Shown one piece after another: positions 34,800 through 43,547 of a stretch of DNA of 64,000 nt. The notes beneath the pieces were generated by a model. It did no database searches and was not told where the DNA came from. It was given only the letters and a program-made list of their open reading frames with translations. The stretch's first letter is position 1. Each line of letters begins with the position of its first letter. Source of the stretch: Rufibacter roseus (lineage in GTDB: Bacteria > Bacteroidota > Bacteroidia > Cytophagales > Hymenobacteraceae); the NCBI RefSeq assembly GCF_001647285.1, contig NZ_LRML01000004.1:310001-374000 (forward strand), given 5' to 3'. Made by a program: the position numbers and the translations under genes.

Positions 34800-35587
34800 A
34801 CCAACCCCTAGCTTACATACACCCCGAAGCCAGAATTGCGCAGAACGTAGTGGTTGAGCCATTTACCACCATCTCAAAAGACGTGGAAATTGGCGAAGGA
34901 ACCTGGATAGGCCCCAACGTAACCATCATGGAGGGCGCCCGCATTGGCAAAAACTGCCGCATTTTTCCGGGTGCGGTAATTTCGGCCCCGCCGCAAGACT
35001 TAAAGTACAAAGGCGAACCGTCTACCGTACAGATTGGCGACAACACCATCATTAGAGAGTGCGTGACCCTGAACCGCGGTACGGCCCTTGATAAAAACAC
35101 CACCGCCATTGGTGAGAACTGTCTTATCATGGCTTATGTGCACGTGGCGCACGACTGCCTTATTGGGAACAACGTGATTGTTGCAAATGGCGTGCAGTTG
35201 GCAGGTCATATTCTGGTGCATGACCACGTGTTTATTGGGGGCACGTCAGCGGTGCACCAGTTCGTGAGCATTGGTGCCCACGCCATGGTCTCTGGTGGTT
35301 CTTTGGTACGTAAAGATGTTCCTCCGTTTATAAAAGCCGCCCGTGAGCCATTGGCTTATGCGGGGGTAAATTCCATTGGCTTGCGCCGGAGAGGTTTCAC
35401 CAACGAACAAATCAACGATATTCAGCAAATCTACCGCATTTTGTTCATGAGCGGCTTGAACACTGCCTCTGCTGTAGATAGAATAGAGCTAGACCTTTCC
35501 CCTAGCCCGGAGCGCGACGAGATTGTAAATTTTGTGCGTAACTCTGGCCGCGGCATTATCAAAGGCTATCAGCGCGATGCAGATTAA
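34796..35587 (+). CDS. lpxA: UDP-N-acetylglucosamine acyltransferase
   Basis: 263 residues, hexapeptide beta-helix (IHPEARIAQNVVVEPFTTI, IGEGTWIGPNVTIMEGARIG) with the catalytic histidine in MAYVHVAHDCLIGNNV, and the C-terminal helical domain (NEQINDIQQIYRILF). It adds the first 3-hydroxyacyl chain of lipid A. Coupled to lpxC/fabZ through ATGA, and its last 11 bp overlap the following ABC ATPase. Confidence 0.97.
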   Translation: MNQPLAYIHPEARIAQNVVVEPFTTISKDVEIGEGTWIGPNVTIMEGARIGKNCRIFPGAVISAPPQDLKYKGEPSTVQIGDNTIIRECVTLNRGTALDKNTTAIGENCLIMAYVHVAHDCLIGNNVIVANGVQLAGHILVHDHVFIGGTSAVHQFVSIGAHAMVSGGSLVRKDVPPFIKAAREPLAYAGVNSIGLRRRGFTNEQINDIQQIYRILFMSGLNTASAVDRIELDLSPSPERDEIVNFVRNSGRGIIKGYQRDAD

Positions 35588-36218
35588 GCTTTCCAATTTA
35601 GGCAAGCGTTTTAATTACGAGTGGATTTTCCGGAATCTGTCCTATGAGTTCACCACAGGCAAGGCGTATGCCATCTTGGGGCACAACGGGTCCGGGAAAT
35701 CCACTTTGCTTTCTATCCTGAGCGGTTTCCAGTTAGCCTCTGAGGGTAAAATTGATTATGCGGTGAATGGTAGAGCCGTGACTGTTGAGGAGTTGTATCG
35801 TTACCTTTCTATTGCAGCGCCCTATCAAGACTTACTGGAGGAACTCACACTGGAGGAGATGATACTATTCCACACCCGCTTCAAGGCACTTAGGAACATT
35901 ACCCCCCAGCAACTCCCCGACCTCCTCAACCTTCAAGCCTCCCGCCATAAACTGGTGCGCGATTTTTCCTCAGGTATGCGCCAACGGCTGAAACTGGGGT
36001 TGGCCATTTACTCCGACACTCCCCTGTTGCTGTTAGATGAACCTACCACCAATTTAGACCAAGATGGCGTGGCGTGGTATCTAGAGCACCTGCACCAGAA
36101 CCGCAGGAATCGTTTGGTCATTATCGGCTCAAATGTACCGCATGAATACAGTTTCTGCGAGGAGCAACTGCCAATAAACCAGTTTCATTATAAGGCACAG
36201 GGACGGAAGAAGCTATAG
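35577..36218 (+). CDS. ABC transporter ATP-binding protein downstream of lpxA
   Basis: 213 residues from the ATG at 35577 (MQIKLSNLGKRFNYEWIFRN); the frame reaches further up inside lpxA but the conserved ABC start is here. Walker A GHNGSGKST is near 37-45, signature FSSGMRQRLKLG, Walker B LLLLDEPT. No permease is adjacent. Sharing the lpx transcript suggests a role with cell-envelope lipids, but this is context only. Confidence 0.85.
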   Translation: MQIKLSNLGKRFNYEWIFRNLSYEFTTGKAYAILGHNGSGKSTLLSILSGFQLASEGKIDYAVNGRAVTVEELYRYLSIAAPYQDLLEELTLEEMILFHTRFKALRNITPQQLPDLLNLQASRHKLVRDFSSGMRQRLKLGLAIYSDTPLLLLDEPTTNLDQDGVAWYLEHLHQNRRNRLVIIGSNVPHEYSFCEEQLPINQFHYKAQGRKKL

Positions 36219-36227
36219 GTATTTTCC

Positions 36228-36265
36228 TGTTTTCAGGCTGTTTTTCAAAAAAGAGGGCTAAAACA
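36228..36265. repeat. PIR-A palindrome, copy 15
   Basis: TGTTTTCAGGCTG, centre TTTTTCAAAAAA, right arm GAGGGCTAAAACA with mismatches. It starts 10 bp after the ABC ATPase stop. Confidence 0.75.
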
Positions 36266-36275
36266 GAATGCGCCC

Positions 36276-36318
36276 GCTCAAAAAGACCTCGCAGTGTCTC
36301 CAAGACCTGCGAGTGTCT
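36276..36318. repeat. GACCTCGCAG hairpin repeat, copy 1
   Basis: CTCGCAG pairs with CTGCGAG and inner GTCT with AGAC around CCA. Very similar copy at 43109-43150; a diverged, inverted copy at 48737-48777. Confidence 0.8.
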
Positions 36319-36363
36319 GTGCCAGTATCGTTTGCCTACCAATTCAGCACACTACAAGCGATT

Positions 36364-36394
36364 CACCCATTGAAGGGGGCAGAAATGTTTACAC
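36364..36394. repeat. C-run hairpin repeat, copy 2 (degenerate)
   Basis: CACCCATTGAAGGGGGCAGA then AATGTTTACAC keeps the AAGGGGGC and ATGTTTACA blocks of copy 1 at 13609, but has lost the second G-run. Confidence 0.5.
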
Positions 36395-36422
36395 GTTTTA
36401 GCCATGACTTTCTCGACTGTAA

Positions 36423-36442
36423 GGACAGGTCGCGACCTGTCC
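36423..36442. repeat. GGACAGGT palindrome, copy 1
   Basis: GGACAGGTCGCGACCTGTCC, a perfect 20-bp palindrome with no loop. Confidence 0.9.
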
Positions 36443-36536
36443 AATCCGGTAGCCGCAGCAGCCAAGCCAGCCCTAAAAGAATAAACTGGCAATTTCTCTT
36501 GTTACATTGCGAACCAAATACCTCTCCTAGCGCAAA

Positions 36537-36556
36537 GGACAGGTCGCGACCTATCC
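36537..36556. repeat. GGACAGGT palindrome, copy 2
   Basis: One mismatch to copy 1 (CTATCC for CTGTCC); followed by CTACATCA, a flank shared in part with copy 4 at 60960. Confidence 0.85.
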
Positions 36557-36583
36557 CTACATCAGCAATGCGTGCTCTCCTTT

Positions 36584-36616
36584 CTAAACATCCCCCTCGC
36601 CCCCTTCAAAGTGGGA
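36584..36616. repeat. C-run hairpin repeat, copy 3 (inverted)
   Basis: Reverse complement of copy 1 at 13609: TAAACATCCCCCTCGCCCCC, then TTCAAAGTGGGA. Confidence 0.75.
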
Positions 36617-36675
36617 GTATGCTCTTTGCTCACTTTGATAATAACAGCAACTGAAAAAATAAAAAGCTAGACTGT

Positions 36676-36713
36676 CGTTTTCGGCCTGTTTTCCAAAAAT
36701 CAGCCCCAAAACA
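36676..36713. repeat. PIR-A palindrome, copy 16
   Basis: CGTTTTCGGCCTG, centre TTTTCCAAAAAT, right arm CAGCCCCAAAACAG. It is 163 bp after the erythromycin esterase stop. Confidence 0.8.
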
Positions 36714-36723
36714 GCTTTAAAAG

Positions 36724-36751
36724 TAAAAAAGCCACCGCAAGTGGTGGCTTT
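36724..36751 (-). terminator. Terminator of the erythromycin esterase gene
   Basis: On the minus strand: AAAGCCACC, 6-base loop, GGTGGCTTT, then a T-run. 125 bp after the stop. Confidence 0.8.
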
Positions 36752-36875
36752 CCCATATATGTAGTAAGGTGGCGCAGGGCTTTGCTTTGGGCAAAGCATA
36801 TATCTACAAGAGAAGTCTAATTACAGACCTCTTACCTTTCAGTCTTAATACAAAAAACGTTCCAAGTTTTACCAG

Positions 36876-38159
36876 TTACTCATTAGCCGGATACAGCACT
36901 GGGGGCTCCTTTTCCTTTGTTTTAAGGATGAACGGCCGAAGGGCTTCGGTCTCCTCTAAGTACAAGAATGCGTCGTACCGTTCCGGAATGATGGTAGGTA
37001 CGTAATTGCCGAACATTTCGCGGTTAGGGTCATAGACTACACCAATGGCGCGGTGCCCTATCTGCTGACGGGCTTCGTCAATTTCGCGGAGTTCGCGGGA
37101 AAGCAGGAGCTTGTCGGTGGCGCCCAAGTTATGGAGCCAATCTTCCCAAGAACCTTCCTGGGCAGGTGGCATCTCCATCTTCTTCATTGGGGCACCCCAA
37201 GAGTCGCCGGCAATGACGGTACCTTCATAAGACCCGAAACCAGCTAAGTACACGTTTTCACGGCCGTACTGCTCGCGGGCCAGCTGACCTATGTTTACCA
37301 TTCCGGCACGGGCCATATCGGTGAAGCGGGCGTCGCCTACATGGGTGTTGTGTTCCCAAATAATTACTTTGGAGTCAGGGCCATGGAATTCAAGCAGGCG
37401 GTTCAGCGTCTCCATCATGTGCGTGTCGCGCACGTTCCATGAGTTTCCGCCGCCCCTTACCATGGTCTTATAGTATTTCTCAGCGTTAACCGCTACCAAG
37501 GCATTCTGCTCAGCATCAAAATCAGACTCTGGATTAGAAGCAGGATTTTTGTGCTGTTGCTGTGCCATTTCCTTCAGCAGTTCAAGCACTTCTTCCTCGC
37601 AATCTTCTGAGACGTAAGCCACGGCTCTGGCATAATCCTGCGGGTCTGAGCTGTAAGGTTCAAAACATTTAAAGGCTTCTTTCGCGGCTTTTACGGCTTG
37701 GCCGTCTTTCTTCTCCAGGTATTTCATGATACGCTGCAGAGAATCCCAGAGGCTGTACACATCTAAGCCATAGAACCCTACTTTCTTGTTGTTGGGGTGG
37801 TCGTTGTGTTCTTTCAGCCACTCTACCAGCGCCGCAATTTCCCAGTTGCCCCACATCCAGGTAGGCCACCGGTTAAAATGCTTCAGCACGTCAGACACTT
37901 TAGTACCTGGCTTACAATAACCCTTAATGAATTGGTTTACCTGATAGCAGTCGGGCCAATCGCCTTCCACGGCAATAAAGGTAAAGCCTTTCTCTTCTAT
38001 CAGTCTTTTAGAAATAGCCGTACGCCAGGCGTAGTAGTCAGACGTGCCATGTGAGGCTTCCCCCAACATCACAATACGGGCATCTCCTATATCATCTAAT
38101 AAAACATCTAAATCAGCTTTGTTCTCCAGCCTATGGTATGGCAAGTTAGTGTATGTCAT
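36876..38159 (-). CDS. Erythromycin esterase family protein
   Basis: 427 residues. The family active-site loop GEASHGTSDYY is at 33-43 with E34 and H37, followed by FIAVEGDWPDCYQVN, WMWGNWEIAALVEWLKEHN and IWEHNTHVGDARFTDM. Members hydrolyse macrolide lactones (EreA/B) or, more often in environmental bacteria, have unknown esterase-like roles. No signal peptide and no mobile-element context, so this is better read as a chromosomal housekeeping-type homologue than as an acquired resistance gene. Single-gene unit. Confidence 0.88.
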   Translation of the reverse strand: MTYTNLPYHRLENKADLDVLLDDIGDARIVMLGEASHGTSDYYAWRTAISKRLIEEKGFTFIAVEGDWPDCYQVNQFIKGYCKPGTKVSDVLKHFNRWPTWMWGNWEIAALVEWLKEHNDHPNNKKVGFYGLDVYSLWDSLQRIMKYLEKKDGQAVKAAKEAFKCFEPYSSDPQDYARAVAYVSEDCEEEVLELLKEMAQQQHKNPASNPESDFDAEQNALVAVNAEKYYKTMVRGGGNSWNVRDTHMMETLNRLLEFHGPDSKVIIWEHNTHVGDARFTDMARAGMVNIGQLAREQYGRENVYLAGFGSYEGTVIAGDSWGAPMKKMEMPPAQEGSWEDWLHNLGATDKLLLSRELREIDEARQQIGHRAIGVVYDPNREMFGNYVPTIIPERYDAFLYLEETEALRPFILKTKEKEPPVLYPANE

Positions 38160-38437
38160 GGATAAAGCGGTAAAAGAATTACTTGCCCTTTTACCCCTCC
38201 TGCTTTCATAAGGTTTGCCTGATTTAAACCATTTTTTAAAAAAATATTACAAAATCATAAAAAGTCAGGTTTAGCAACGGGCGGAACAAAGCTTTTATCA
38301 AAAACCAGGACCTACATTTCTAAATCGCCACTCCCTCAGCTAAATATATCATTTTTAATATACTTTCTGTCTCAAATCAACCGCCCTTACGCCATAATTA
38401 TCACCTATCACAGGTTGGCACGGGCAGTGAGACTTCT

Positions 38438-38475
38438 TGTTTTAGGCCTATTTTTACAAAAACAGACCTAAAACA
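38438..38475. repeat. PIR-A palindrome, copy 17
   Basis: TGTTTTAGGCCTA, centre TTTTTACAAAAA, right arm CAGACCTAAAACA. It is 53 bp after the DUF4197 stop, beyond its terminator. Confidence 0.9.
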
Positions 38476-38506
38476 AAAAAGCCCCACTCCAAAAAGGAAT
38501 GAGGCT
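38474..38506 (-). terminator. Terminator of the DUF4197 gene
   Basis: On the minus strand AGCCTCATTCC pairs with GGAGTGGGGCT (two G-U pairs in RNA), A/T loop, then TTTTTTG. It abuts the PIR-A copy. Confidence 0.75.
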
Positions 38507-38527
38507 TCTTTAGCGACAAGAGTAAAT

Positions 38528-39280
38528 CTAATTAGCGGCACCGCCAAACACACGGCGTAATAACTCGGTGGTGCGGGCAATAGGGTTTTCGCGGATGTTG
38601 GCTTCCTCCTGGGCAACTAATAAGAATAATCCGTCAATGGCTTTTTGGGTGGCATAGGCCTCTAAATCTGGATTAACCTTTTGCACTAGCGGTATGCGGT
38701 TGTATTGGTTCACCAAATCAGCGTAATACTTGGTGGCGTTCACCTTATCTAGCGACTGGCTCATGATGGGCCGGAAAGCCTGCGTCAGTTGGTCAGTCGT
38801 GGTGCGGCGCAGAAACTGGGTAGCGGCGTCTTTCTCGCCTCTTAAAATGTTCCAGACATCGTTAAACGTGAGTTGCCTGATAGCATTCATAAAAATAGGC
38901 ACTGAGCTTTTTGCTGCGTCTTCGGCCCCACGGTTGAGCGTGAGAATAAACTTGTCAACTTGGTCGCCCAGCCCTACATTGCGAAGCGTATTTTCTACCC
39001 GCTGCACATCAGGCGGAAACGGAATACGGATAAGGCTGTTTTGGTAAAACCCGTTGGTTTGCGAAGCCTGCGTAGCTCCTCTGTTAATTCCTTGTGCCAG
39101 GGCTTCACGCAGACCCGAGGCAACTTCGGTTTGGGTCAAAGGTCGGTTGGCGCCTACGGTACCATTGATTCCGTCCATGGTTTGCTGAATCTGGCTGGCG
39201 GTGCAACCGGAAAGGCCAATAAAAGCGAGTACAGCCAAAACAAAAGCTGGCGATATAAGTTTGCTCATACGTGCGTTCAT
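38528..39280 (-). CDS. DUF4197 family lipoprotein
   Basis: 250 residues; lipobox LSGC after a hydrophobic leader (LISPAFVLAVLAFIGLSGC). The DUF4197 body is recognisable: ALAQGINRGATQASQTNGFY, LIRIPFPPDVQRVENTLRNVG, WNILRGEKDAATQFLRRTTTD, and ATQKAIDGLFLLVAQEEANIR. Function unknown; widespread in Gram-negative envelopes. Divergent from cinA with only 48 bp between. Confidence 0.88.
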   Translation of the reverse strand: MNARMSKLISPAFVLAVLAFIGLSGCTASQIQQTMDGINGTVGANRPLTQTEVASGLREALAQGINRGATQASQTNGFYQNSLIRIPFPPDVQRVENTLRNVGLGDQVDKFILTLNRGAEDAAKSSVPIFMNAIRQLTFNDVWNILRGEKDAATQFLRRTTTDQLTQAFRPIMSQSLDKVNATKYYADLVNQYNRIPLVQKVNPDLEAYATQKAIDGLFLLVAQEEANIRENPIARTTELLRRVFGGAAN

Positions 39281-39328
39281 AGTGTTAAAAGTTGGTAAAG
39301 TACCCTACGCATAAATCAGACCAAAGAA

Positions 39329-40591
39329 ATGAAAAAAAATATATTGGCAGAAATTATCACCGTTGGTGATGAACTTCTGTACGGACAGGTCATTGACACC
39401 AACTCGGCCTGGATGGGCGAGGAACTGGGCAAAATTGGCATAAGAATTAAACAGATAACCAGTATTTCTGACCAAAGAGAGGCCATTTGTGAAGCCTTGT
39501 CGGCGGCCATAGAACGGGCGGATGTGGTATTAATGACCGGCGGACTGGGCCCAACCAAAGATGACCTTACCAAACACACTCTTGCCGAATACTTTAAAAC
39601 CGAGCTGCAATTGCACCAGCCTTCTTTAGACGATGTAGAAGCCATTTTTAAACGCTACAACAGGCCTATGCTGGAGGTAAACCGGCAACAGGCTTTCCTT
39701 CCGGCTACCTGCACCCCCATCAGAAATGTGTTAGGCACTGCACCCGGAATGCTGTTTCAGGAGCAAGACACCTTGATTTGCTCTATGCCTGGCGTGCCGT
39801 TTGAAATGAAACGCATGATGACCGATACCGTGCTGCCGCTCCTGCAATCCCACTTCCAGCTGCCAAAAATTGTGCACAAAGTGGTACAGACCATTGGCAT
39901 AGGCGAATCATTTTTAGCCGAAGCCATTGCCGATTGGGAAAATAACCTGCCCCCCAACCTGAAACTGGCATATTTGCCACACCTTGCGGGGGTGCGTTTG
40001 CGGCTAACCGGTGTGCCTACCGCCGAAGAAAATCTGGAGCCCCTCATGCAAGCGCAAATAGAACAGTTAAGCCTGTTGATTCAGCCATACATTTTTGCCT
40101 ACGGCGAAGTAACCTTAGAAGAAGCCATAGGCCAACTGCTCAAAAAACAGAACCTGACCATTGCCACAGCTGAAAGTTGCACCGGTGGATTGGTGGCACA
40201 TAAACTCACCAGCGTGCCCGGCTCCTCGGCATATTTCATGGGCAGTGTGGTAGCCTACAGCAATGACGTAAAAACGGCGCAATTGGGGGTGAAATCAGAA
40301 ACGTTGGCTCAACATGGCGCTGTAAGTGAAGAAACCGTCAAGCAAATGGCTGAAGGGGTGCGTACCCTGCTGAAAACCGACATTGGTGTGGCCACCAGTG
40401 GCATTGCAGGGCCAGACGGTGGCACCCCAGAAAAACCCGTCGGCACCATTTGGATTGCCTATTCTGATGCCCACCAAACCCTAGCCCGCAAAATTAACTA
40501 CAACAAAACCCGATTGCTCAACATAGAGTACACCACCCTACAGGTGCTAAACCTAATCCGGCAAAGTTTACCGCCAACCGTTGACCAATAA
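39329..40591 (+). CDS. cinA: CinA-like competence/damage-inducible protein (NMN amidohydrolase)
   Basis: 420 residues. The N-terminal MoaB/MogA-like domain (EIITVGDELLYGQVIDTNSAWM, MTGGLGPTKDDLT) precedes the C-terminal CinA domain (TIATAESCTGGLVAHKLTSVPG, TSGIAGPDGGTPEKPVGTIW), which deamidates nicotinamide mononucleotide for NAD salvage in characterised members. Together they are the standard two-domain CinA. No terminator or PIR-A copy follows; the E2 gene starts 171 bp later. Confidence 0.95.
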   Translation: MKKNILAEIITVGDELLYGQVIDTNSAWMGEELGKIGIRIKQITSISDQREAICEALSAAIERADVVLMTGGLGPTKDDLTKHTLAEYFKTELQLHQPSLDDVEAIFKRYNRPMLEVNRQQAFLPATCTPIRNVLGTAPGMLFQEQDTLICSMPGVPFEMKRMMTDTVLPLLQSHFQLPKIVHKVVQTIGIGESFLAEAIADWENNLPPNLKLAYLPHLAGVRLRLTGVPTAEENLEPLMQAQIEQLSLLIQPYIFAYGEVTLEEAIGQLLKKQNLTIATAESCTGGLVAHKLTSVPGSSAYFMGSVVAYSNDVKTAQLGVKSETLAQHGAVSEETVKQMAEGVRTLLKTDIGVATSGIAGPDGGTPEKPVGTIWIAYSDAHQTLARKINYNKTRLLNIEYTTLQVLNLIRQSLPPTVDQ

Positions 40592-40762
40592 GCAAAAATC
40601 TCTAATTTTGCCTAACAGATGTTAGCTTTTCAGGATTCTCTGCCTTGTTTGCCTGTTTGGTTTCAGGTTTTTCTGTAACATTGCATAGAAGACTATTTGC
40701 CTTCATCTCACAGACACCACGGTTTCTGTTTATTTTTAACTGATAACCCCAATACTGACAAT

Positions 40763-42148
40763 ATGGCCCTTGTAGAAATGGTGATGCCCAAAATGGGCGA
40801 AAGTATCATGGAAGGTACCGTGCTTAAATGGTTGAAACAAGTAGGTGACACCATTGAGCAAGATGAATCTGTACTGGAAGTAGCCACCGACAAAGTGGAT
40901 ACTGAAGTACCTGCCATTCAAGGCGGTGTACTGAAAGAGATTCTGGTACAAGAGGGTCAGGTAGTGGCCGTAGGCGCTCCCATTGCAGTAATTAGCACTG
41001 GCGGCGATGAAGGCAGCTCCTCTACTTCTGCTCCGGCACAAGCATCAGAAGCACCATCTGCCCCAGCAGCACAACCTACTACCCAGCCCGCCGCCCATCC
41101 AGCCGAGGCACCGCAGGCTTCCGCCCAAACGACACAGCGTCTGGAGCAGCCGGCATCCGGTAGATTCTATTCACCGCTGGTACTGAACATTGCCCGCGAG
41201 GAAGGTATTTCAATGCAGGAACTGGAGTATATTCCGGGTACCGGCAAAGAAGGACGTGTTTCTAAAAAAGATATTCTGGAGTATGTGGCTAACCGCCAAA
41301 GCGGCGCCCAAACTGCTCCGGCTCAGCCACAGCCAGCTGTCCAACCACAGGCACAAGCACCTGCTCAGCCATCTGCCCCACAACCGGCCGCTTCGGCACC
41401 AGCTTCTGCCCCATCGGCTCCGGCCCAGTCCTACAGCGGCAACGTAGAGATTATAGAGATGGACCGCATGCGGAAAATGATTTCGCAGCGCATGGTAGAC
41501 AGCAAGCGCATTTCACCGCACGTCACCTCTTTTGTAGAGGCCGATGTGACCAACATTGTGAACTGGCGGAATAAAAATAAAGACGCCTACAAGAAGCGCG
41601 AAGGCGAAAACCTCACCTTTACGCCTATTTTTATTGAAGCCATCGTGAAAGCTATTAAAGACTTCCCGATGATTAACGTGAGCGTAGACGGTGACAAAAT
41701 CATTAAGAAGCGCGACATCAACATTGGCGTGGCCGTTGCCTTGCCGAGCGGTAACCTGATTGTGCCGGTTATTCATAATGCCGACCAGATGAATCTGAAC
41801 GGTTTGTCTAAAAAGCTGAACGACCTGGCCAACCGCGCCCGCATCAATAAACTCACGCCAGCTGACCTGTCAGACCCTACCTACACCATTTCTAACGTAG
41901 GTTCTTTCGGCAACGTGATGGGTACGCCTATCATTATGCAGCCGCAGGTAGCCATTATGGCCGTGGGCGCTATCAAAAAGAAACCAGCCGTAATTGAAAC
42001 TCCGGAAGGCGATTTAATTGGCATCCGCCAGTTTATGTTCCTGTCGCACAGCTATGACCACCGCGTGGTAGACGGCTCTTTGGGAGGTATGTTTGTTCGC
42101 CGCGTAGCCGATTACCTTGAGGCTTTCGACCCGAATCAATCCATCTAA
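40763..42148 (+). CDS. 2-oxoacid dehydrogenase E2 (dihydrolipoamide acyltransferase)
   Basis: 461 residues from the ATG at 40763 (MALVEMVMPKMGESIMEGTV), the conserved lipoyl-domain start. K44 in ATDKVDTE is the lipoylation site. Two Ala/Pro-rich linkers flank a peripheral-subunit-binding domain (YSPLVLNIAREEGISMQELE). The catalytic domain has H433 and Asp in HRVVDGSLGG. Transfers acyl groups from E1 to CoA; whether pyruvate, 2-oxoglutarate or branched-chain type is not settled, since E1 and E3 are not adjacent. Confidence 0.92.
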   Translation: MALVEMVMPKMGESIMEGTVLKWLKQVGDTIEQDESVLEVATDKVDTEVPAIQGGVLKEILVQEGQVVAVGAPIAVISTGGDEGSSSTSAPAQASEAPSAPAAQPTTQPAAHPAEAPQASAQTTQRLEQPASGRFYSPLVLNIAREEGISMQELEYIPGTGKEGRVSKKDILEYVANRQSGAQTAPAQPQPAVQPQAQAPAQPSAPQPAASAPASAPSAPAQSYSGNVEIIEMDRMRKMISQRMVDSKRISPHVTSFVEADVTNIVNWRNKNKDAYKKREGENLTFTPIFIEAIVKAIKDFPMINVSVDGDKIIKKRDINIGVAVALPSGNLIVPVIHNADQMNLNGLSKKLNDLANRARINKLTPADLSDPTYTISNVGSFGNVMGTPIIMQPQVAIMAVGAIKKKPAVIETPEGDLIGIRQFMFLSHSYDHRVVDGSLGGMFVRRVADYLEAFDPNQSI

Positions 42149-42190
42149 ATCTGGAAATGTGGAGATGTGACGATGTTTTCGTTTCCGGTT

Positions 42191-42230
42191 CAGAACGGCT
42201 CTCTGCAAAAACAGAGAGCCGTTCTGTTTT
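42191..42230 (+). terminator. Terminator after the E2 gene
   Basis: A perfect 15-bp stem, CAGAACGGCTCTCTG with its complement, 6-base A-rich loop, then TTTT. It overlaps the start of a PIR-A copy. Confidence 0.9.
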
Positions 42231-42261
42231 CTGCCTGTTTTAAGAAAATCAGCCCTAAAAC
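42224..42261. repeat. PIR-A palindrome, copy 18
   Basis: CTGTTTTCTGCCTG, centre TTTTAAGAAAAT, right arm CAGCCCTAAAACA; 76 bp after the E2 stop. Confidence 0.78.
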
Positions 42262-42334
42262 ACATATTGCAAAACTCGATATCCTAGAATATAGTAAAAG
42301 CTTTATCTTGGCTGGCAAAACCTGACCTAACACT

Positions 42335-42877
42335 ATGAAAAATACCCTGTTTCTTATTCTTACTGCTTTCTTCTTATTCTTAGCCATTTACTTTTATTGG
42401 GGCATGAGCAAAGCCGAAAGCCAGTTGGTGGTGTATGAAGAAAAGGTCACTAGCCTGGAAGAACAGGTGCGCCGGTACACCCACCGACCAAACGTTGACT
42501 CGCTCACCCCTATCTCACCTGTAACCCCACAGGTTGACACGTCACCGGATGACACTAAAGTCACGCCACCAGAATCTGCCGCCTTTGAAGACGAACTAGG
42601 TAGTTTGAGCAATGGAGATGTGCAAAGACTAAAGCGGAAAGGACTTAAAAACCCGGAAGCTGATTTGATGAATGACCTTATGCGCAAGCAGAAAAGCCTG
42701 CTCACCACTTCCGGTACTATGGGCGGCACCATGGCCATCAGAGACATCCGCATTTTAAACGACCGCCACGCCCTCGCCTATTTTGAAGACGGACACAACG
42801 GCGGCCACCTGTTGCTCAGATACAGCGTAGAAAACGGCAACATCTCCTGGACCAGGCTTGATTCTTATACTATCTAG
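42335..42877 (+). CDS. Membrane-anchored protein with coiled coil, unknown function
   Basis: 180 residues. One N-terminal membrane helix (NTLFLILTAFFLFLAIYFYW) is followed by a short coiled coil (SQLVVYEEKVTSLEEQVRRY), a Pro/Thr/Ser linker (TPISPVTPQVDTSPDD), and a compact domain (NDRHALAYFEDGHNGGHLLLR, VENGNISWTRLDSYTI). Likely faces the periplasm. No family recognised. Confidence 0.75.
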   Translation: MKNTLFLILTAFFLFLAIYFYWGMSKAESQLVVYEEKVTSLEEQVRRYTHRPNVDSLTPISPVTPQVDTSPDDTKVTPPESAAFEDELGSLSNGDVQRLKRKGLKNPEADLMNDLMRKQKSLLTTSGTMGGTMAIRDIRILNDRHALAYFEDGHNGGHLLLRYSVENGNISWTRLDSYTI

Positions 42878-42915
42878 CTTTTTTGGTTTGTTTTTAAGAA
42901 ATTAGGGCAGAAACA
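42878..42915. repeat. PIR-A palindrome, copy 19 (degenerate)
   Basis: CTTTTTTGGTTTG, centre TTTTTAAGAAA, right arm TTAGGGCAGAAACA. It begins at the stop of the preceding gene. Confidence 0.5.
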
Positions 42916-42998
42916 TACTTCGGCTGCAATTCCTAATATTATTCTTTTTTGAAGGGATAATTTTCTGCTGATTGTAAAATTCTTGATCCTTCACTTTT

Positions 42999-43031
42999 GT
43001 CATCCCGAGCGAAGCCGAGGGACCTAACGGA
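42999..43031. repeat. GTCATCC hairpin repeat (E447 end fragment), solo copy 2
   Basis: GTCATCCCGAGCGAAGCCGA then GGGACCTAACGGA. As in the 23016 copy, both sides of the stem carry CCC/GGG. Confidence 0.7.
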
Positions 43032-43108
43032 AACATTTTATAGAGAAAGGCGAAGTGGCTGCTACTGCATCTGATGGGTCTCGAGCTGTCCGTACATCAT
43101 CATCAGCT

Positions 43109-43150
43109 GCTCAAAAGACCTCGCAGTGTCTCCAAGACCTGCGAGTGTCT
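43109..43150. repeat. GACCTCGCAG hairpin repeat, copy 2
   Basis: Nearly identical to 36276-36318 over about 42 bp, including the GCTCAAAA lead-in. Confidence 0.8.
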
Positions 43151-43175
43151 CCGCCAATAGCCATTGAGCATTCAG

Positions 43176-43547
43176 CTACTTATTCAAAAACCTATAGTAA
43201 ATCCAACCGCCTACTGCATACAGCACCACATCTACCACATCACCGGTGTAGCGTTCCATATACTGCGGCAGAACTACCTCAAACAGAACAGACACATACA
43301 CCACCACAAACGCCACCTGATATACACTGAACCTAACCTGTGTTCCGTAGAAAAACCGCATGACAAACAGCGTGACGGTTAGAACAAGAGGCAGGCACAG
43401 CAGGTCGTCTAAGAAATGTTGAACAACTAGCGGACGCGGTATCTGGAGCCAAACAATGCCCCTATGCCCCAGGTAAATAGCCGTCAGTATCCAAAAGATT
43501 GGCCGGAAAGTTTGCCAGCTTAACCGGCCAGCACTGCTATCAGCCAT
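43176..43547 (-). CDS. Small integral membrane protein
   Basis: 123 residues with four predicted membrane segments (PIFWILTAIYLGHRGIVWLQ; HFLDDLLCLPLVLTVTLFVM; VAFVVVYVSVLFEVVLPQYM; VVDVVLYAVGGWIYYRF). Relatives in Bacteroidota are annotated as putative small transporters, but no substrate evidence exists. It overlaps the end of the zinc-ribbon gene by 28 bp, so the two are probably cotranscribed. Confidence 0.65.
   Translation of the reverse strand: MADSSAGRLSWQTFRPIFWILTAIYLGHRGIVWLQIPRPLVVQHFLDDLLCLPLVLTVTLFVMRFFYGTQVRFSVYQVAFVVVYVSVLFEVVLPQYMERYTGDVVDVVLYAVGGWIYYRFLNK

Larger units (their letters stand above)
36219..36875. other. 657-bp repeat mosaic without a gene
   Basis: In order: PIR-A copy, GACCTCGCAG hairpin, degenerate C-run unit, two GGACAGGT palindromes, C-run hairpin, second PIR-A copy, and the terminator of the erythromycin esterase gene. 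Frames across it have no family signature. Confidence 0.75.
38160..38527. other. Gap with terminator and palindrome
   Basis: AT-rich; no gene. The esterase promoter should be near 38160-38260 but no clear -7 box is seen. A PIR-A copy and the DUF4197 terminator are at the right. Confidence 0.6.

Noticed and set aside
36876-38159. Erythromycin esterase-like gene as acquired resistance
   Set aside because: No mobile element, integron or base-composition change around it; family members with other roles are common in environmental bacteria.
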